A DNA stretch of 53,348 bases from Acidobacteriaceae bacterium (GCA_019244055.1 JAFATG010000345.1:1-53348); one strand, 5' to 3'. Shown: positions 8,294 to 17,653, counted from the first letter of the stretch. Made by a program: numbers and translations. Notes: generated by a model from the letters alone, not told the origin.

Positions 8294-9106
8294 TCATTTG
8301 GACCATGTGGGGCAAGCGATTTCCGTGGTCCAAATTGGGCCGTTAGCATACAAGGGACCCACCATTTTTAGAAAAATCGGGACCTCTCCCTCAGAAACCC
8401 ACATTTCAATATCTGAAGGCTGCTTTCCGATTAAGGGAGCGATAACGCCGGCGATGCCACCAATCTCGATGTGAACCTTGAATTTCTTCGAGTGGCGAAT
8501 CACCCCGCCTATTCGATAGACATCCTCGCCGTCCGGTTTTACAAGAAGCGTTACCAACCGCGGTTTTGAGCTCCCAGCCAGGTAGGAAACCTTCATCTCT
8601 GCCTGGTTCTTCGGAAAGTTTTCGACAACCAACGAAGTCAACCCGTTCACCAAGTCCGAGGGAAGGTCCATGTGCTCAGTTTGAACTTTTTCCTTGCCGG
8701 TCTTAGCGACTCGGAAACGTACCGTTCGCCCTGAAGCGTTTATGGAAAGATCCACCGGATCCGGGAACGACGGACCTTTCTGGATGTGGTGGTCGGTCAA
8801 TAGCCGAAATACGGCCCCTTGCGTGTAGACAGAACTTTCATCATCGATTGATCCGTCACGGAACCGAAAGATCACGCGGGAGCGGACTTTGTCACCGTCG
8901 ATAGTCTCGACCTGATCGCCGTCCGCGATTACGCGGCCATCTGGCGACTTCAATACTAGGAATGCATACATTGCACCCTGCTTTTCTTTCACGGGAATCG
9001 GCTCGGCCGAAGCACGATCAGCGAGAGCGATGAATACGAGGGCGGAAACTATAAAAGAGATCGCTAGTAAGAATCCTTGCCGGCTTTGAAACGCTATAGC
9101 GAACAT
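8294..9106 (-). CDS. Exported protein of unknown function
   Basis: The ATG at 9106 has AGGAG five bases upstream, which favours it over an in-frame ATG 108 bases earlier. The product is about 270 residues with an N-terminal hydrophobic segment ending ALADRASA, a likely signal peptide or anchor. The rest alternates short beta-rich segments (YAFLVLKSPDGRVIADGD, SRVIFRFRDGSID, MKVSYLAGSSKPRLVTLLV), suggesting a beta-sheet periplasmic domain. I do not recognise the family. It is divergent from the next secreted gene. Confidence 0.75.
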   Translation of the reverse strand: MFAIAFQSRQGFLLAISFIVSALVFIALADRASAEPIPVKEKQGAMYAFLVLKSPDGRVIADGDQVETIDGDKVRSRVIFRFRDGSIDDESSVYTQGAVFRLLTDHHIQKGPSFPDPVDLSINASGRTVRFRVAKTGKEKVQTEHMDLPSDLVNGLTSLVVENFPKNQAEMKVSYLAGSSKPRLVTLLVKPDGEDVYRIGGVIRHSKKFKVHIEIGGIAGVIAPLIGKQPSDIEMWVSEGEVPIFLKMVGPLYANGPIWTTEIACPTWSK

Positions 9107-9234
9107 CGCACTCCTAACAGAAGATGCAACTAGCCTGTATGTTCGTTCATGAAGAAGGTTAAAGGGCCGGGGCGGGCAATGAGCGTCGTTGGCCGATTGT
9201 AGTAGACTCGCCATGAACTGGGGAAAATACTTCG

Positions 9235-10068
9235 ATGTTCAGCTTGCGCCCGTTGCTTATTGTGCTGGCCTTGCCCATCATTTCCGTGGGCAGTGGTCAG
9301 CAGAACACGTTCGTTCCTGCCTGCGGCACTCCCTTGTATCCTTCGCCGCCTCCTTCAACTACGCTGGCTATTGACTCTGTCTGCGGCTTGCAGGGAGACG
9401 GCGGCCCTGAGGCTCAACAGAACCGGGCCAAAAACAATTTCTGCGCTTCTGGTGATCTGCAGTTGTTAACTGGGAAGGATTTTCAGAAACTCCAGGAGCA
9501 AGTGGACGCGGACCCAAGCATTCCATTTGGCGATAAAGATTCGGGTACGAGGCCAAAAGGTCCGGCACAGGATCGCGGACCGCTTCAGAAGCTCGGCGAG
9601 GGCAAGCTAGTCAGTTTGCAAGGATACGTGCTGTCGGCGAAGCAGGAAGGCGCCGAAAGCGTGAATTGCCAAAACACGGTTCCGGACAAGCCGGCGTATC
9701 ACGATATCCATATCGAATTGGTCGATAAGGCCTCCGAAACTGACGAATGTGCGGGCATCGTGGCGGAGATGATTCCCCATCATCGACCCGCGAATTGGAG
9801 AGTAGACAATGTTCAGCAGCTCGCGAAGAGTCACACAGAAGTTCGCGTAACGGGACAGCTTTTCTTCGACTCGAGCCATTTCCCCTGTAAGAATGGCCAA
9901 GCAGTTGGCGAAAACCCAAAACGAATCTCGCTGTGGGAGATTCATCCGATTTACAAAATCGACGTTTGCTCGGGAGATTGTACGGGCACCGGGCAGTGGA
10001 TACCGCTGGATCAATGGCTGAAAAAGAAGAAGAGTGCTGCTAGACCCGCTGCTACATCACTGCAGTAA
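9235..10068 (+). CDS. Exported protein of unknown function with a possible OB-like domain
   Basis: The 277-residue product has a signal peptide ([20 protein letters not shown]). A GGGGA-like Shine-Dalgarno sequence lies about 10 bases before ATG. Ten or so cysteines suggest disulfides. Residues about 120-245 read as a beta-rich domain: [40 protein letters not shown] and [14 protein letters not shown]. This resembles bacterial proteins with a nucleic-acid-binding-like OB fold and a WEIHPV-type ending, but that is an impression. The tail is lysine-rich. It converges on and overlaps the 3' end of the alanine dehydrogenase gene. Confidence 0.75.
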   Translation: MFSLRPLLIVLALPIISVGSGQQNTFVPACGTPLYPSPPPSTTLAIDSVCGLQGDGGPEAQQNRAKNNFCASGDLQLLTGKDFQKLQEQVDADPSIPFGDKDSGTRPKGPAQDRGPLQKLGEGKLVSLQGYVLSAKQEGAESVNCQNTVPDKPAYHDIHIELVDKASETDECAGIVAEMIPHHRPANWRVDNVQQLAKSHTEVRVTGQLFFDSSHFPCKNGQAVGENPKRISLWEIHPIYKIDVCSGDCTGTGQWIPLDQWLKKKKSAARPAATSLQ

Positions 10069-11164
10069 GCTCGCGCCAGGTCTTGCCCTGCGATTCCGCT
10101 ACAGCTTCGTAGGTGATTTCGCCCTGATAGGTGTTCACACCTTCGCAGATCGCATTACTCTCTTCGCAAGCACGTTCCAGTCCTTTATCCGCTAAGGCCA
10201 ACAGATATGGCACCGTTGCATTGGTCAACCCAAAAGTGGACGTGTGGGGCACGGCGGCGGGCATATTCGAGACGCAGTAGTGGAGGACGCCGTCCACGTA
10301 GTAAACGGGATCCGTATGGGTGGTCGGGTGCGCAGTTTCGACGCAGCCGCCCTGGTCGATGGCGACATCCACGATCACCGAACCCTGCTTCATGCTCGCG
10401 ATCATGTCGCGTCGAACAAGTTTAGGCGCGGCGGCTCCAGGGATGAGGACGGCCCCGACAACGAGGTCCGCCTGGCGCACAGTTTCGCGGATCGTGTAGG
10501 TGTTTGAGGCGAGGGTCCGGATGGAATTGAAATAAACATCGTCGAGCTCGCGCAAACGGTTCAGGTTGCGATCGATGATGGTGACGTTGGCGCCCAGGCC
10601 GCAAGCGATTTTGGCGGCGTTGTGACCGACGATTCCGCCTCCGATGACAACAACATTCGCCGGAGCCACGCCTGGTATTCCGCCCAAGAGAATGCCGCGT
10701 CCCCCATTCGGCCGCTCTAAGTATTGCGCGCCGACCTGCACGGCCATGCGCCCGGCGACCTCGCTCATAGGGGTGAGGAGCGGTAAGGAGTTGTCATGCT
10801 CACGGACCGTTTCGTAGGCAACCGCGTTCACATGCGCTTTGAGAAGGGCGTCCGTCAGTTCGGGCAGCGGAGCCAGATGGAGATAGGTGAACAGGATCAG
10901 ATTGGGACGGAAGTACGGGTATTCGGAAGGCTGCGGCTCCTTGACCTTGACGATGAGATCGGACTTGCTCCAAACTTCGGACGCGGAGTTTACGATTAGG
11001 GCACCGGCTTCGGAATATTCGCTATCGGGAATGGAACTACCTACTCCCGCGCCAGCCTCGACCAGAACCTCATGGCCATGTTCCCGAAGCGAAGTAATCA
11101 TGCTCGGCACACAGCCGACGCGAGTTTCGTGATCTTTGATTTCCTTTGGAACGCCGATGACCAA
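10052..11164 (-). CDS. ald: Alanine dehydrogenase
   Basis: The 370-residue protein matches the NAD-dependent L-alanine dehydrogenase family end to end. It starts [17 protein letters not shown], with [11 protein letters not shown] and a [11 protein letters not shown] block carrying the catalytic-region His. A glycine-rich NAD site, [15 protein letters not shown], lies near residue 172, with [18 protein letters not shown] later. The enzyme interconverts L-alanine and pyruvate plus ammonia. The start is TTG, supported by AAGGGAGA six bases upstream and the conserved N-terminus. It stands alone. Confidence 0.96.
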   Translation of the reverse strand: MVIGVPKEIKDHETRVGCVPSMITSLREHGHEVLVEAGAGVGSSIPDSEYSEAGALIVNSASEVWSKSDLIVKVKEPQPSEYPYFRPNLILFTYLHLAPLPELTDALLKAHVNAVAYETVREHDNSLPLLTPMSEVAGRMAVQVGAQYLERPNGGRGILLGGIPGVAPANVVVIGGGIVGHNAAKIACGLGANVTIIDRNLNRLRELDDVYFNSIRTLASNTYTIRETVRQADLVVGAVLIPGAAAPKLVRRDMIASMKQGSVIVDVAIDQGGCVETAHPTTHTDPVYYVDGVLHYCVSNMPAAVPHTSTFGLTNATVPYLLALADKGLERACEESNAICEGVNTYQGEITYEAVAESQGKTWRELTAVM

Positions 11165-11170
11165 CGTGGG

Positions 11171-11178
11171 TCTCCCTT
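11171..11178 (-). promoter_or_regulatory. Ribosome binding site that fixes the TTG start of ald
   Basis: The reverse strand reads AAGGGAGA six bases before the TTG start at 11164, a strong Shine-Dalgarno match that explains the use of a weak start codon. Confidence 0.65.
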
Positions 11179-11268
11179 TCTTGTACCTTCGCCTCGATTC
11201 TATTCGATTGGGGCGGCGTAGGAACAGTACTCGGGAGACCCAGGCGGGTGGAGCGACTCGGTCAGACT

Positions 11269-12186
11269 CTATTTACCTGATAAACAGCCCCTCTGACCAA
11301 AGCTATTGGGATAACCAGTGCCCGTGTTATAGGCTTTATTCGACCATTCGCCCTGAATTTTCCATTCACTTCCGTTGGAGAACGTTACAAGCGGCGCACC
11401 GAAGGTCCAAGCGCATTTGTCGCCGTTCTCCTCGCCGGAGGAGTCGTACCAGGCGCCCGGGTTGGTTGGATCGGTGCGTGCCTCCGACAGTTCATGCCCG
11501 CTGACGTTTGCAATCGCCGCCAAACCTTGTGAGTGTAATCCCGATGTGTCCTGAGGATCGCAACCCGCATCGCCATCCAGATTGAAGAAATAGGCGAATT
11601 GCATTGGCGTACCGTTGCATGTGCCGGCACTGTGATACGCACAGTAATTGGCGTTGCCGCGTTTGGTGTCTGCGTACACGGCGTAGTAGCCGTATCCGCT
11701 GGGGTCAGGATTCTTAATGACTTTGCACACCTCGGTCAAAATTGTTGACGTACTGTTGCCGCTGGTCGAGGTTGAGGTGTCGATGACGTGGCCCTCGTAC
11801 GTCGTGTTCGGGCCCACCTGTCCGTTGTATGCGGTGTATTCGTCGGAAGTCTTGGCGTAATCGGAGCCACCGAAACCCCCATACCACGAATCCATCCCAG
11901 TGATCTTGTCACCTTTGTAGGTACCCCAGCTTTTCCCCCAGAAAATGCTCTTGGTGAAGACATCGGGCAAAATCGGTCCGCCATGATAGGTCATATCAGG
12001 GTTTGTTCTTGAATTTGCTTCACGTGCGCGGGAGGCGTGCTCAAACCCGCGCGCCCAGTGAATGCCGAGCATAGGAGGTCCACCCTTGTCGGAGAGGTCT
12101 TGCGGAGCAGATTCTGTGGGCTCCACCGCCTGTCCGAAGGCGAAGACCGGCAAACAAACAATTGTCAAAAGAAACAACTTAGTCAT
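11269..12186 (-). CDS. Exported EXORDIUM/phosphate-induced-protein-1-like protein
   Basis: From ATG at 12186 (AAAGGAAA about seven bases upstream) the 305-residue product begins with a signal peptide, [18 protein letters not shown]. It contains [52 protein letters not shown] and [15 protein letters not shown]. These blocks follow the order seen in the plant EXORDIUM/Phi-1 family, where HELAE-TNP and a GD-C block occur at the same place. The HExxE sequence looks like a zinc site, so a metallopeptidase role is possible but unproven. The region after the signal contains paired cysteines suited to disulfides. Function in bacteria is not established. Confidence 0.72.
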   Translation of the reverse strand: MTKLFLLTIVCLPVFAFGQAVEPTESAPQDLSDKGGPPMLGIHWARGFEHASRAREANSRTNPDMTYHGGPILPDVFTKSIFWGKSWGTYKGDKITGMDSWYGGFGGSDYAKTSDEYTAYNGQVGPNTTYEGHVIDTSTSTSGNSTSTILTEVCKVIKNPDPSGYGYYAVYADTKRGNANYCAYHSAGTCNGTPMQFAYFFNLDGDAGCDPQDTSGLHSQGLAAIANVSGHELSEARTDPTNPGAWYDSSGEENGDKCAWTFGAPLVTFSNGSEWKIQGEWSNKAYNTGTGYPNSFGQRGCLSGK

Positions 12187-12331
12187 GAGGAGATTTCCTT
12201 TCACACACAACACGTGGAATCAATAACGACTTTATCGGCGATTCCGTGCCTGCCAGAGTGCTACATTGCAAACGGAATGTCAACTAGATTGCGGTTTGAT
12301 TTGGACTAGACCATCAGAGGGGCGCTGGGGA

Positions 12332-12859
12332 CTACTTTGGCAGTGTAGGCGGGATAGCGGGAGCCGGTTTATCGGGCGTTTGAGTGGGAGGCGGTGGAGC
12401 TGCAGGCATAGAGCTGGCGGGTGTGGACGGCGCAGTCTGAGCGACAGGGCCAGCATCGTGATTCGGCCCCAGGCCTAAGCCGATCAAAGAAAGAGAATTG
12501 ATTTTCCCGTCGTTCGGGATCCGTTGATCGGTCTGGAAGCGTTGCAGCGCGTCCACGGAATCGGGCCCCCATTGCCCGTTGACCTCACCCTTGAAATAAC
12601 CACGATCGGCCAGAGCCTTTTGGACTTCCTGATACCGTTCGGGGGTGGGTTGCGTTTGATAGGAGGGACCTGCAGCGCGATGCGCCTTCGAATGACGGCT
12701 GCGAGAATGCGAGGAGGCGGCGAGAGGCTTTGCCTTGGAAGTCGAGATGCCGGCGCCCTTCGATGCTGCAGCCGACTGTGCTGATTTCGACTGAACGGTC
12801 GCAGCAAATATTGGAACAACCAACGCTGTAGCCGAGAGCACAGCCATCACAAACTTCAT
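12332..12859 (-). CDS. Exported peptidoglycan-binding-domain (PG_binding_1) protein
   Basis: The start at 12859 gives MKFVMAVLSATALVVPIFAA, a clean signal peptide; the longer in-frame start adds an unlikely tail. A basic Ser/Ala-rich linker follows, then one PG_binding_1 unit at about 75-135 (YQEVQKALADRGYF, NGQWGPDSVDALQRFQ). A proline-rich tail ends the 175-residue protein. Such domains bind cell-wall peptidoglycan. There is no catalytic domain. The first 100 bases of this gene plus its upstream region occur again, degraded, about 3 kb away. Confidence 0.82.
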   Translation of the reverse strand: MKFVMAVLSATALVVPIFAATVQSKSAQSAAASKGAGISTSKAKPLAASSHSRSRHSKAHRAAGPSYQTQPTPERYQEVQKALADRGYFKGEVNGQWGPDSVDALQRFQTDQRIPNDGKINSLSLIGLGLGPNHDAGPVAQTAPSTPASSMPAAPPPPTQTPDKPAPAIPPTLPK

Positions 12860-12905
12860 GCCGAAACCAGATGTTAGCACTGAATCGGGGTTTGCATACC
12901 GGGTA
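12791..12905. repeat. Direct repeat copy 1: start and upstream region of the peptidoglycan-binding gene
   Basis: This stretch aligns base by base with 15795-15908 in the same orientation and with a constant offset of 3004 over the central part. The shared blocks include the first ten codons (MKF..AVLSA) and about 45 bases upstream of the ATG. Read on the reverse strand in another frame both copies give the same peptide, IWFRHEVCD, which shows how close they are. Identity is roughly 75-80 percent by eye. Confidence 0.7.
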
Positions 12906-12949
12906 AACACTTATATCGGGTCGCGCTCTGTATTGGATTCGTTGAGCCA

Positions 12950-13476
12950 TTGAGCACAATCCTGCTTGCTTTCGCTCTCTATGTGACCCTTAGGCCGGTC
13001 GATAGCCTGCTGGCCCAATTCGCAATGTACTGGAGGCTCGGAGAAGGATTCTCGGAGGCGTGGGTACCATTTTCGGTTTTCTCACGCTACGCCTTTATAG
13101 CCGCCCACAGCCGATGCGGGCATTGGGAGACGACCAGTTACAGGTTTCGCTCGACCTAACGAACTATGCCGGCTCTATCTTAACCAACATCAGCGCCACT
13201 TTCTTCAGTATCGGCTCAATCCTTTTCTTTTACCTCTTTTTGAAATCGAGATATATCCCCAGACTTCTGTCAGGACTTGGACTGTTTGCTTCGATCATTG
13301 TGATGATTATGTTGTTTGGGAATCTGATCTTTCCCGAACACGCAGCAACGCTCCAATACGGGTGGGCACCGATGGCCATCGCCGAAGTGACTACCGGCTT
13401 CTGGCTTATGTTTGCGGTAAAAATCCCAGCCCAGGGTGATGAGCTATCCGGTGAACGAGCCCCTATTCCCGGTTAG
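12950..13476 (+). pseudogene. Broken DUF4386 membrane protein gene
   Basis: Two overlapping frames carry successive parts of a DUF4386 protein. The first (from 12950) encodes a helix followed by a VDSLLAQFAMYWRLGE-type segment. The second (to 13476) encodes the downstream helices, with TNISATFFSIGSILFFYLFLKS and IPRLLSGLGLFASI, and a terminal helix with FWLMFAVK. The break lies near 13045-13060 and needs a single-base shift. The N-terminal helix or helices and any start codon are missing. The family is a four- to six-helix integral membrane protein of unknown function. Confidence 0.68.
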
Positions 13477-13781
13477 CGGTGCTTTCGCCACCCACGGTCG
13501 AGTGATCGCACTGGGGGGAAGTAATCGGCAGGTTGCGCGGTCAAGTACCGCTATCTTCCACTGCCAATCAAAATCGGCTCGAAGCGACGCCGAGGCTTCA
13601 CTCGGCGATATCGCGGTTTCCGTTTAATTTAAGTGAAATCTCGCAAGCAGGGTTTCGCCGGCTATCGTTGATCTACATATAAGGATGTGGCCGGAGCGAA
13701 GCCGTGGCACACACCTCGCCTAGGCCCGAGATTGCCGGCGGCAGCCAATTCAGCGTTCGGAACAAGTACCTTCGTCAATCC
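13477..13781. other. Gene-free stretch of about 300 bases within the graveyard
   Basis: I see no credible coding frame, RNA gene or promoter here. It separates the broken DUF4386 gene from the TIGR03118 remnant and is probably decayed sequence. Confidence 0.5.
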
Positions 13782-14114
13782 CTATTCTTGGTCTTGCTGA
13801 TCCCTGTCAGCCGAGACGATCTTCCCGAATAAGCCATCAGCGTAATTGTTTGGGCCAGCCGCAAAGAAGAGCTTGTTGCGTTCGCCTTCGTCTCCCCCGC
13901 GATTAAAAACCAGCCCCCACAATTCATCGATGATGATCACATTCCCGTTCCTGTCCGTGAGCTGGCCAAGAAACTGATGTGTCCGCGGATCAAAAGCACT
14001 GATGTGGCCGTCGTCAACGTTTCCAATCAGAATTGCGCCACTGAACGGTCCGAAATCGTCAGGAGCGAGCGCGACACCCCAGGGTGCCTCGAGCGGACCC
14101 CCTGAAGAGTTCAT
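13782..14114 (-). pseudogene. C-terminal remnant of a TIGR03118-family protein
   Basis: The 110 residues read APWGVALAPDDFGPFSGAIL, FDPRTHQFLGQL, VIIIDELWGLVFN and NKLFFAAGPNNYADGLFG. These are the last propeller blades of the TIGR03118 family, whose full-length members are about 350-400 residues with a signal peptide. The N-terminal two thirds are missing: the sequence runs at 14114 straight into a different gene remnant of opposite orientation. It is therefore a truncated, non-functional copy. Confidence 0.72.
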
Positions 14115-14117
14115 CGC

Positions 14118-15691
14118 GAAATGTCAGCCCCAGGTCACCGAGTTGCCGGGCACGGAGGATGCATCCGCGCCATTCTTTTCGCCGGACGGGCAATGGTGGG
14201 ATTCGCCGCTAACAACAAGCTGAAGAAGATCTCGGTGAAGGGCGGCGAGGTGGTCCCACTGACGAGCGTTGCCTACTTCGCCAGCGGTAGTTGGGGTGAG
14301 GACGGCGACATTGTTGTGGGGCGGCCCCTGAAGGAAGGAATGGCGCGGATGCCTTCGAGGGGGGGCGCCCGCCACTCTGACGGAATTGGCGGGCAGTGAG
14401 GTCTTCCACCGGAGCCCGCAAATTCTGCCCGGAGGCAAAGCGGTGTTGTTTGTGGCCGGCATCTTGGACAACCCCGACAAAAACAGCATCGACGTGGTCT
14501 CCTTGGTGGATCATCGCAGGAAGACGTTGGTGCGGGGAGGCCAATGCCCCCGGTACACGCCGAGCGGCCACCTAGTCTATGTCAATAGGGGAACCTTGTT
14601 CGCGATCCCATTCGACGTGGCTCGATTGGAGACGCACGGGAGTGCCGTTCCTGTTCTAGACCAGGTCGCATACAACGCGCTGGGTGACGCCGCTCAGTTT
14701 GACTTGTCTCGCACGGGCATATTGGTGTACCGAAGGGCTGGCGGCGGATTTCGAACGACTACCGTTCAATGGCTCGACGGCACGGGCAAGAAGGAGCCGC
14801 TGCTGACCAAGCCCGGCATCTATAAATACCCGCGGCTCTCGCCGGATGGCAAGCGGCTGGCCCTAGTTCTTATCGCGGGAGGGCGCCGGGATGTCTGGGT
14901 TTACGAATGGCAGCGTGACACGATGACGCGGGTGACGTTCGACGGGGGACCCTTACGGTGATCCAACTTGGAGTTCGGATGGTCGGTACCTCGTCTTCGA
15001 TTCTTACAACAGAGGCGGTATGTTCTGGACCCGTGCGGACGGAGCAGGCCAGCCTAAGCAGTTAACGCAAAGCAAGGGTTTCCAAATACCAGCGTCCTTC
15101 TCGCCCGATGGCAAGCGCCTAGCGTATCACGATTTCACCAGCTCCAACGGGCAGATCTGGACTGTGCCAGTCGATGATAACGGGCGACAGTTGCGGGCCG
15201 GAAAGCCGGAGCAGTTCCTCAAAAGCCAGTTCGAGGACAGCTTTGCGGCGTTCTCACCCGACGGCAGATGGCTGGCGTATGCATCGAACGAGTCGGGGAG
15301 GGACGAGGTGTACGTGCGGGCTTTTCCGGTGCCGGCGGCCGGGCAGGGCGGCAAAACCCAGATATCGAATAGCGGGGGCATCGCCCCGGTCTGGTCGCGG
15401 AATGGGAGCGAGTTACTTTACTATGCCGGCGATCAAATCATGACCGTGAGCTATTCCGTAAGAGGCGACACGTTCTTGGCAGATAAACCCCGGGCGTGGG
15501 CGGAGAACGCAACGGTAAGGCAAGCCAGGGAAGCTGTGGATTGCGATAACTGCTTCGACCTGTCGCCGGATGGCAAGCGCGTGGCTGTGCTTACACCGGT
15601 AGAGCAGGAACCACCGACGGAGGAGCACGAAGTGGTTTTCCTGTTCAACTTCTTCGACGAACTGCAGCGGCGCGTGCCGGCGGAAAAATGA
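14118..15691 (+). pseudogene. Broken PD40/TolB-like propeller, tail of an acidobacterial protein-kinase-type gene
   Basis: Joined across frames, the region reads as a PD40 beta-propeller: TEDASAPFFSPDGQW, KLKKISVKGGEVVPL, SGSWGEDGDIV, ILPGGKAVLFVAG, SGHLVYVNRGTLFAIPFD, SPDGKRLALVL, WSSDGRYLVFDS, FSPDGRWLAYASNE and FDLSPDGKRVAVL. At least three single-base indels break it: near 14192 (a G appears missing), in a run of seven Gs at 14359-14365 (one extra), and near 14957 (an extra T before GATCCA). This propeller normally follows a PknB-type Ser/Thr kinase domain or a transcriptional-regulator domain. Neither is present, and the gene starts abruptly at the junction with the TIGR03118 remnant. 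The end at 15691 is a natural stop. Confidence 0.75.
14359..14365 (+). other. Seven-G run carrying one of the frameshifts of the PD40 pseudogene
   Basis: Upstream of the run the frame gives GMARMPSRGG. Removing one G restores APATLTELAGSEVFHRSPQ and the following propeller blades. Homopolymer slippage or a base-calling error would both produce this. Confidence 0.6.
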
Positions 15692-15794
15692 TCGTCCAAC
15701 AGTTTCACTAACGTAAATGATCGATTCTGCCTGATTCGCCGAACTTCTCCTTGAGGCGTTCTGTGACCCTCCCTGGGCGATACACCGTGACAGC
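15692..15794. other. Short unassigned stretch after the PD40 pseudogene
   Basis: About 100 bases between the natural stop of the PD40 remnant and the second copy of the repeat hold no recognisable gene. Confidence 0.4.
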
Positions 15795-15908
15795 TCTGAC
15801 CCTCCGAAGCAGATATTGGAAAGGGCGCCGTTATGCCGAGAGCACAGCGATCGCAAACTTCATGCCGGAACCAGATGTCAGCACTGAATCGCGGGGTGCA
15901 TCTTGGGT
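15795..15908 (-). pseudogene. Direct repeat copy 2: degraded start of a peptidoglycan-binding gene paralog
   Basis: The reverse strand reads ATG then KFAIAVLSA and a TAA stop after ten codons, matching the signal peptide start of the gene at 12859. Homology continues past the stop for about 50 more bases and covers about 45 bases of upstream sequence. No peptidoglycan-binding domain follows. It is a relic of a second copy, and with copy 1 it brackets most of the decayed region. Confidence 0.65.
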
Positions 15909-16066
15909 GGTGTCCTAAATCTCCGTTGCAGAGTTGAATCGGCAATGGTTGGGCGGTGCGCTAACGCGAAATGAAAACGCCGAGGTGATAGCGAAATTTC
16001 GGATAACGCTGTTTACCGTTCATACCACGGGAAGAATCGTAAGCCGCAACTGTTACGCTAACCGGG
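15909..16066. other. Gap upstream of the small membrane protein
   Basis: About 160 bases hold no open gene. The small membrane-protein gene starts at its end. I see no convincing promoter pair. Confidence 0.4.
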
Positions 16067-16333
16067 ATGCCCCAGTTTCTGAAACTACCTAGCGGCGTGG
16101 TGATCAATGTAGCACTGATTCGCAGAATCGCTCCGAACGAGAACGGTGGGGCTTCCGTTTATTTCGGTAGCGACGATACGATCACGATTGATTCCCAGGA
16201 TGCCGATTTTCTGTCGAAGAGGCTTGGACCAAATACATCGTTGTCGTCGACGATCAAAGTCGCTGTTTTCTGGATCGTGGTAGCTGCCGCTCTTACTCTG
16301 GTCTACCTCGCAACACGCACCACGCATCTCTAG
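16067..16333 (+). CDS. Small membrane-anchored protein of unknown function
   Basis: The 88-residue product has a soluble N-terminal part (about 1-60) with short strands such as FLKLPSGVVINVALIRRI and ASVYFGSDDTITIDSQDADF. One C-terminal membrane helix (about 63-82, VAVFWIVVAAALTLVYLA) follows. The N-terminal pattern resembles small beta-barrel or PH-like modules in which a line of conserved residues carries position and substitution information, but I cannot name the family. About 160 bases of unassigned sequence lie on each side. Confidence 0.6.
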   Translation: MPQFLKLPSGVVINVALIRRIAPNENGGASVYFGSDDTITIDSQDADFLSKRLGPNTSLSSTIKVAVFWIVVAAALTLVYLATRTTHL

Positions 16334-16492
16334 GACCCACTCTTTGCGACTCGTTAACGGATAAACTCGCCTCCCGCCCCCAATGGTTGGTCACACAGAA
16401 GGAATTCAGCCGCTCGCGCACGTTGTGAGTGGCCTTAGAAGAGATACCTCCCGAGAGGCACGGATCCCTTGAAGTAGAGCTCTTTCGCTGTA

Positions 16493-17531
16493 TCAAGCTT
16501 TGGATGCGGGCATGCCGAGGCGACTCTGCGCCTTTCGGCCTATCCAAAGAAGCAGATCCGCGACGATGAACAATATGAGTCCGACGTAAGCAGGTAGGAG
16601 GTGCAGAAAGTCCAGGTAGCCGACTGCAAAGTGTACGCCGATCGCACATCCGAATCCCGCAGCTCCCATAAGGGCGACAATCTGTATCAAGCTCTTGCTG
16701 AGTTTGGCGTGCCGTGCCACCAGCAGGAGGAAGCCGCCGATTGAGCAGGGCCAACTCCGAAGCCGGCGCGGTCATGCGAAATCACAGGAATCAACATGGG
16801 AGAAATTCTCTTTAAGACCGAAACATCCAAACCGATGAACCTAAGGTCTGAGGGGACGAAGACTGTTGTCATTCCGAACACCGCGATGGTTATACCTGCG
16901 ACCATAAGCCCTATCGCCGTGACCGCGAGTAGAAGTCGGCCTGACGTCGCAGCGTAGTTTTCATGGGGACGGCCAGTCCGCCAGACGGAGCTGAGTCTCA
17001 GCGCTTCTGGGCGTAGACGCCACACGCCACCAGCGAAGATCGGGAGGAGAAAAAGTGTCGCGACCGCGTGCCATGAGTCGAGATATCCCTGCCCAAGATA
17101 GGTCAGGAACCCAATGAAGCCAATTGCACCCGATAGCATTAGTGCCCACCACGCCCAGATTTCCCGACGCGCCAGGGGAAAGCCGCGAGCCACATGTATC
17201 CGAAGCCAATGGATAAAAGCGAGCCTCCGCAGGCCACGCGGTCGTGAAACATAAATCCCAGAAGACGCGGATTCCCAGCACGCATCAGGGCAACTGCATC
17301 CATGCCCATTGCCTGACTGTCATGTGGAAGCAAATGGCCGGACGCAGACTGCAGTAGAGCGAAGCCGCCGGTTAAGGCGAGGCAAAACCCGGTGAGCGCG
17401 ACGGGAAATCTGCCGTCTCCAATTCCTGCTTCGAACAGGCCACAGCCGTCGGCGATGGCGGCAGTAGCAAAGCCCGGCGTTGAGTCGATGCTTCCCGCAC
17501 CCAACTTTAGCCGATCGAAGAGACGCGACAT
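16493..17531 (-). pseudogene. Multi-pass membrane protein gene broken by two frameshifts
   Basis: Three reverse-strand frames give consecutive parts of one protein of about 345 residues. The first runs from MSRLFDRLKLGAG to GFGYMWLAAFP. The second runs from LARREIWAWWALM to HDRAGFG, including FVPSDLRFIGLDV. The third runs CSIGGFLLLVARHAK to the stop. Breaks lie near 17170 (in a C run) and near 16745. About eight to ten hydrophobic helices are predicted. The two halves share an internal repeat: GQGYLDSWHAVATLF in one and AVGYLDFLHLLPAYV in the other. I cannot assign a function with confidence. True decay and sequencing errors at short homopolymers are both possible. Confidence 0.68.
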
Positions 17532-17599
17532 TCTTAGAATTTACGACCGTACAGAGTCAGGCGGCTTGTTCGTCCGTCTTCTTCTGAATGAATCAATAG

Positions 17600-17627
17600 C
17601 CCATCCTTCACACCTGCGAAGGATGGG
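17600..17627 (-). terminator. Perfect 10-bp hairpin, probable terminator
   Basis: CCCATCCTTC and GAAGGATGGG form a perfect stem with an eight-base loop. It lies 27 bases after the stop of the minus-strand gene at 17654. On that strand the hairpin is followed by only a weak T-rich stretch, so termination efficiency is uncertain. Confidence 0.55.
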
Positions 17628-17653
17628 TCTGATGATCGGCGTAAACCTAACAG

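Noticed and set aside
12279-12284. Perfect TTGACA (-35) on the reverse strand upstream of the EXORDIUM-like gene
   Set aside because: No acceptable -10 hexamer at 16-18 bases was found, so a promoter call is not supported.
12791-15908. The two direct repeats as ends of a composite transposon
   Set aside because: The copies are gene starts, not inverted terminal ends. No transposase or target-site duplication is visible.
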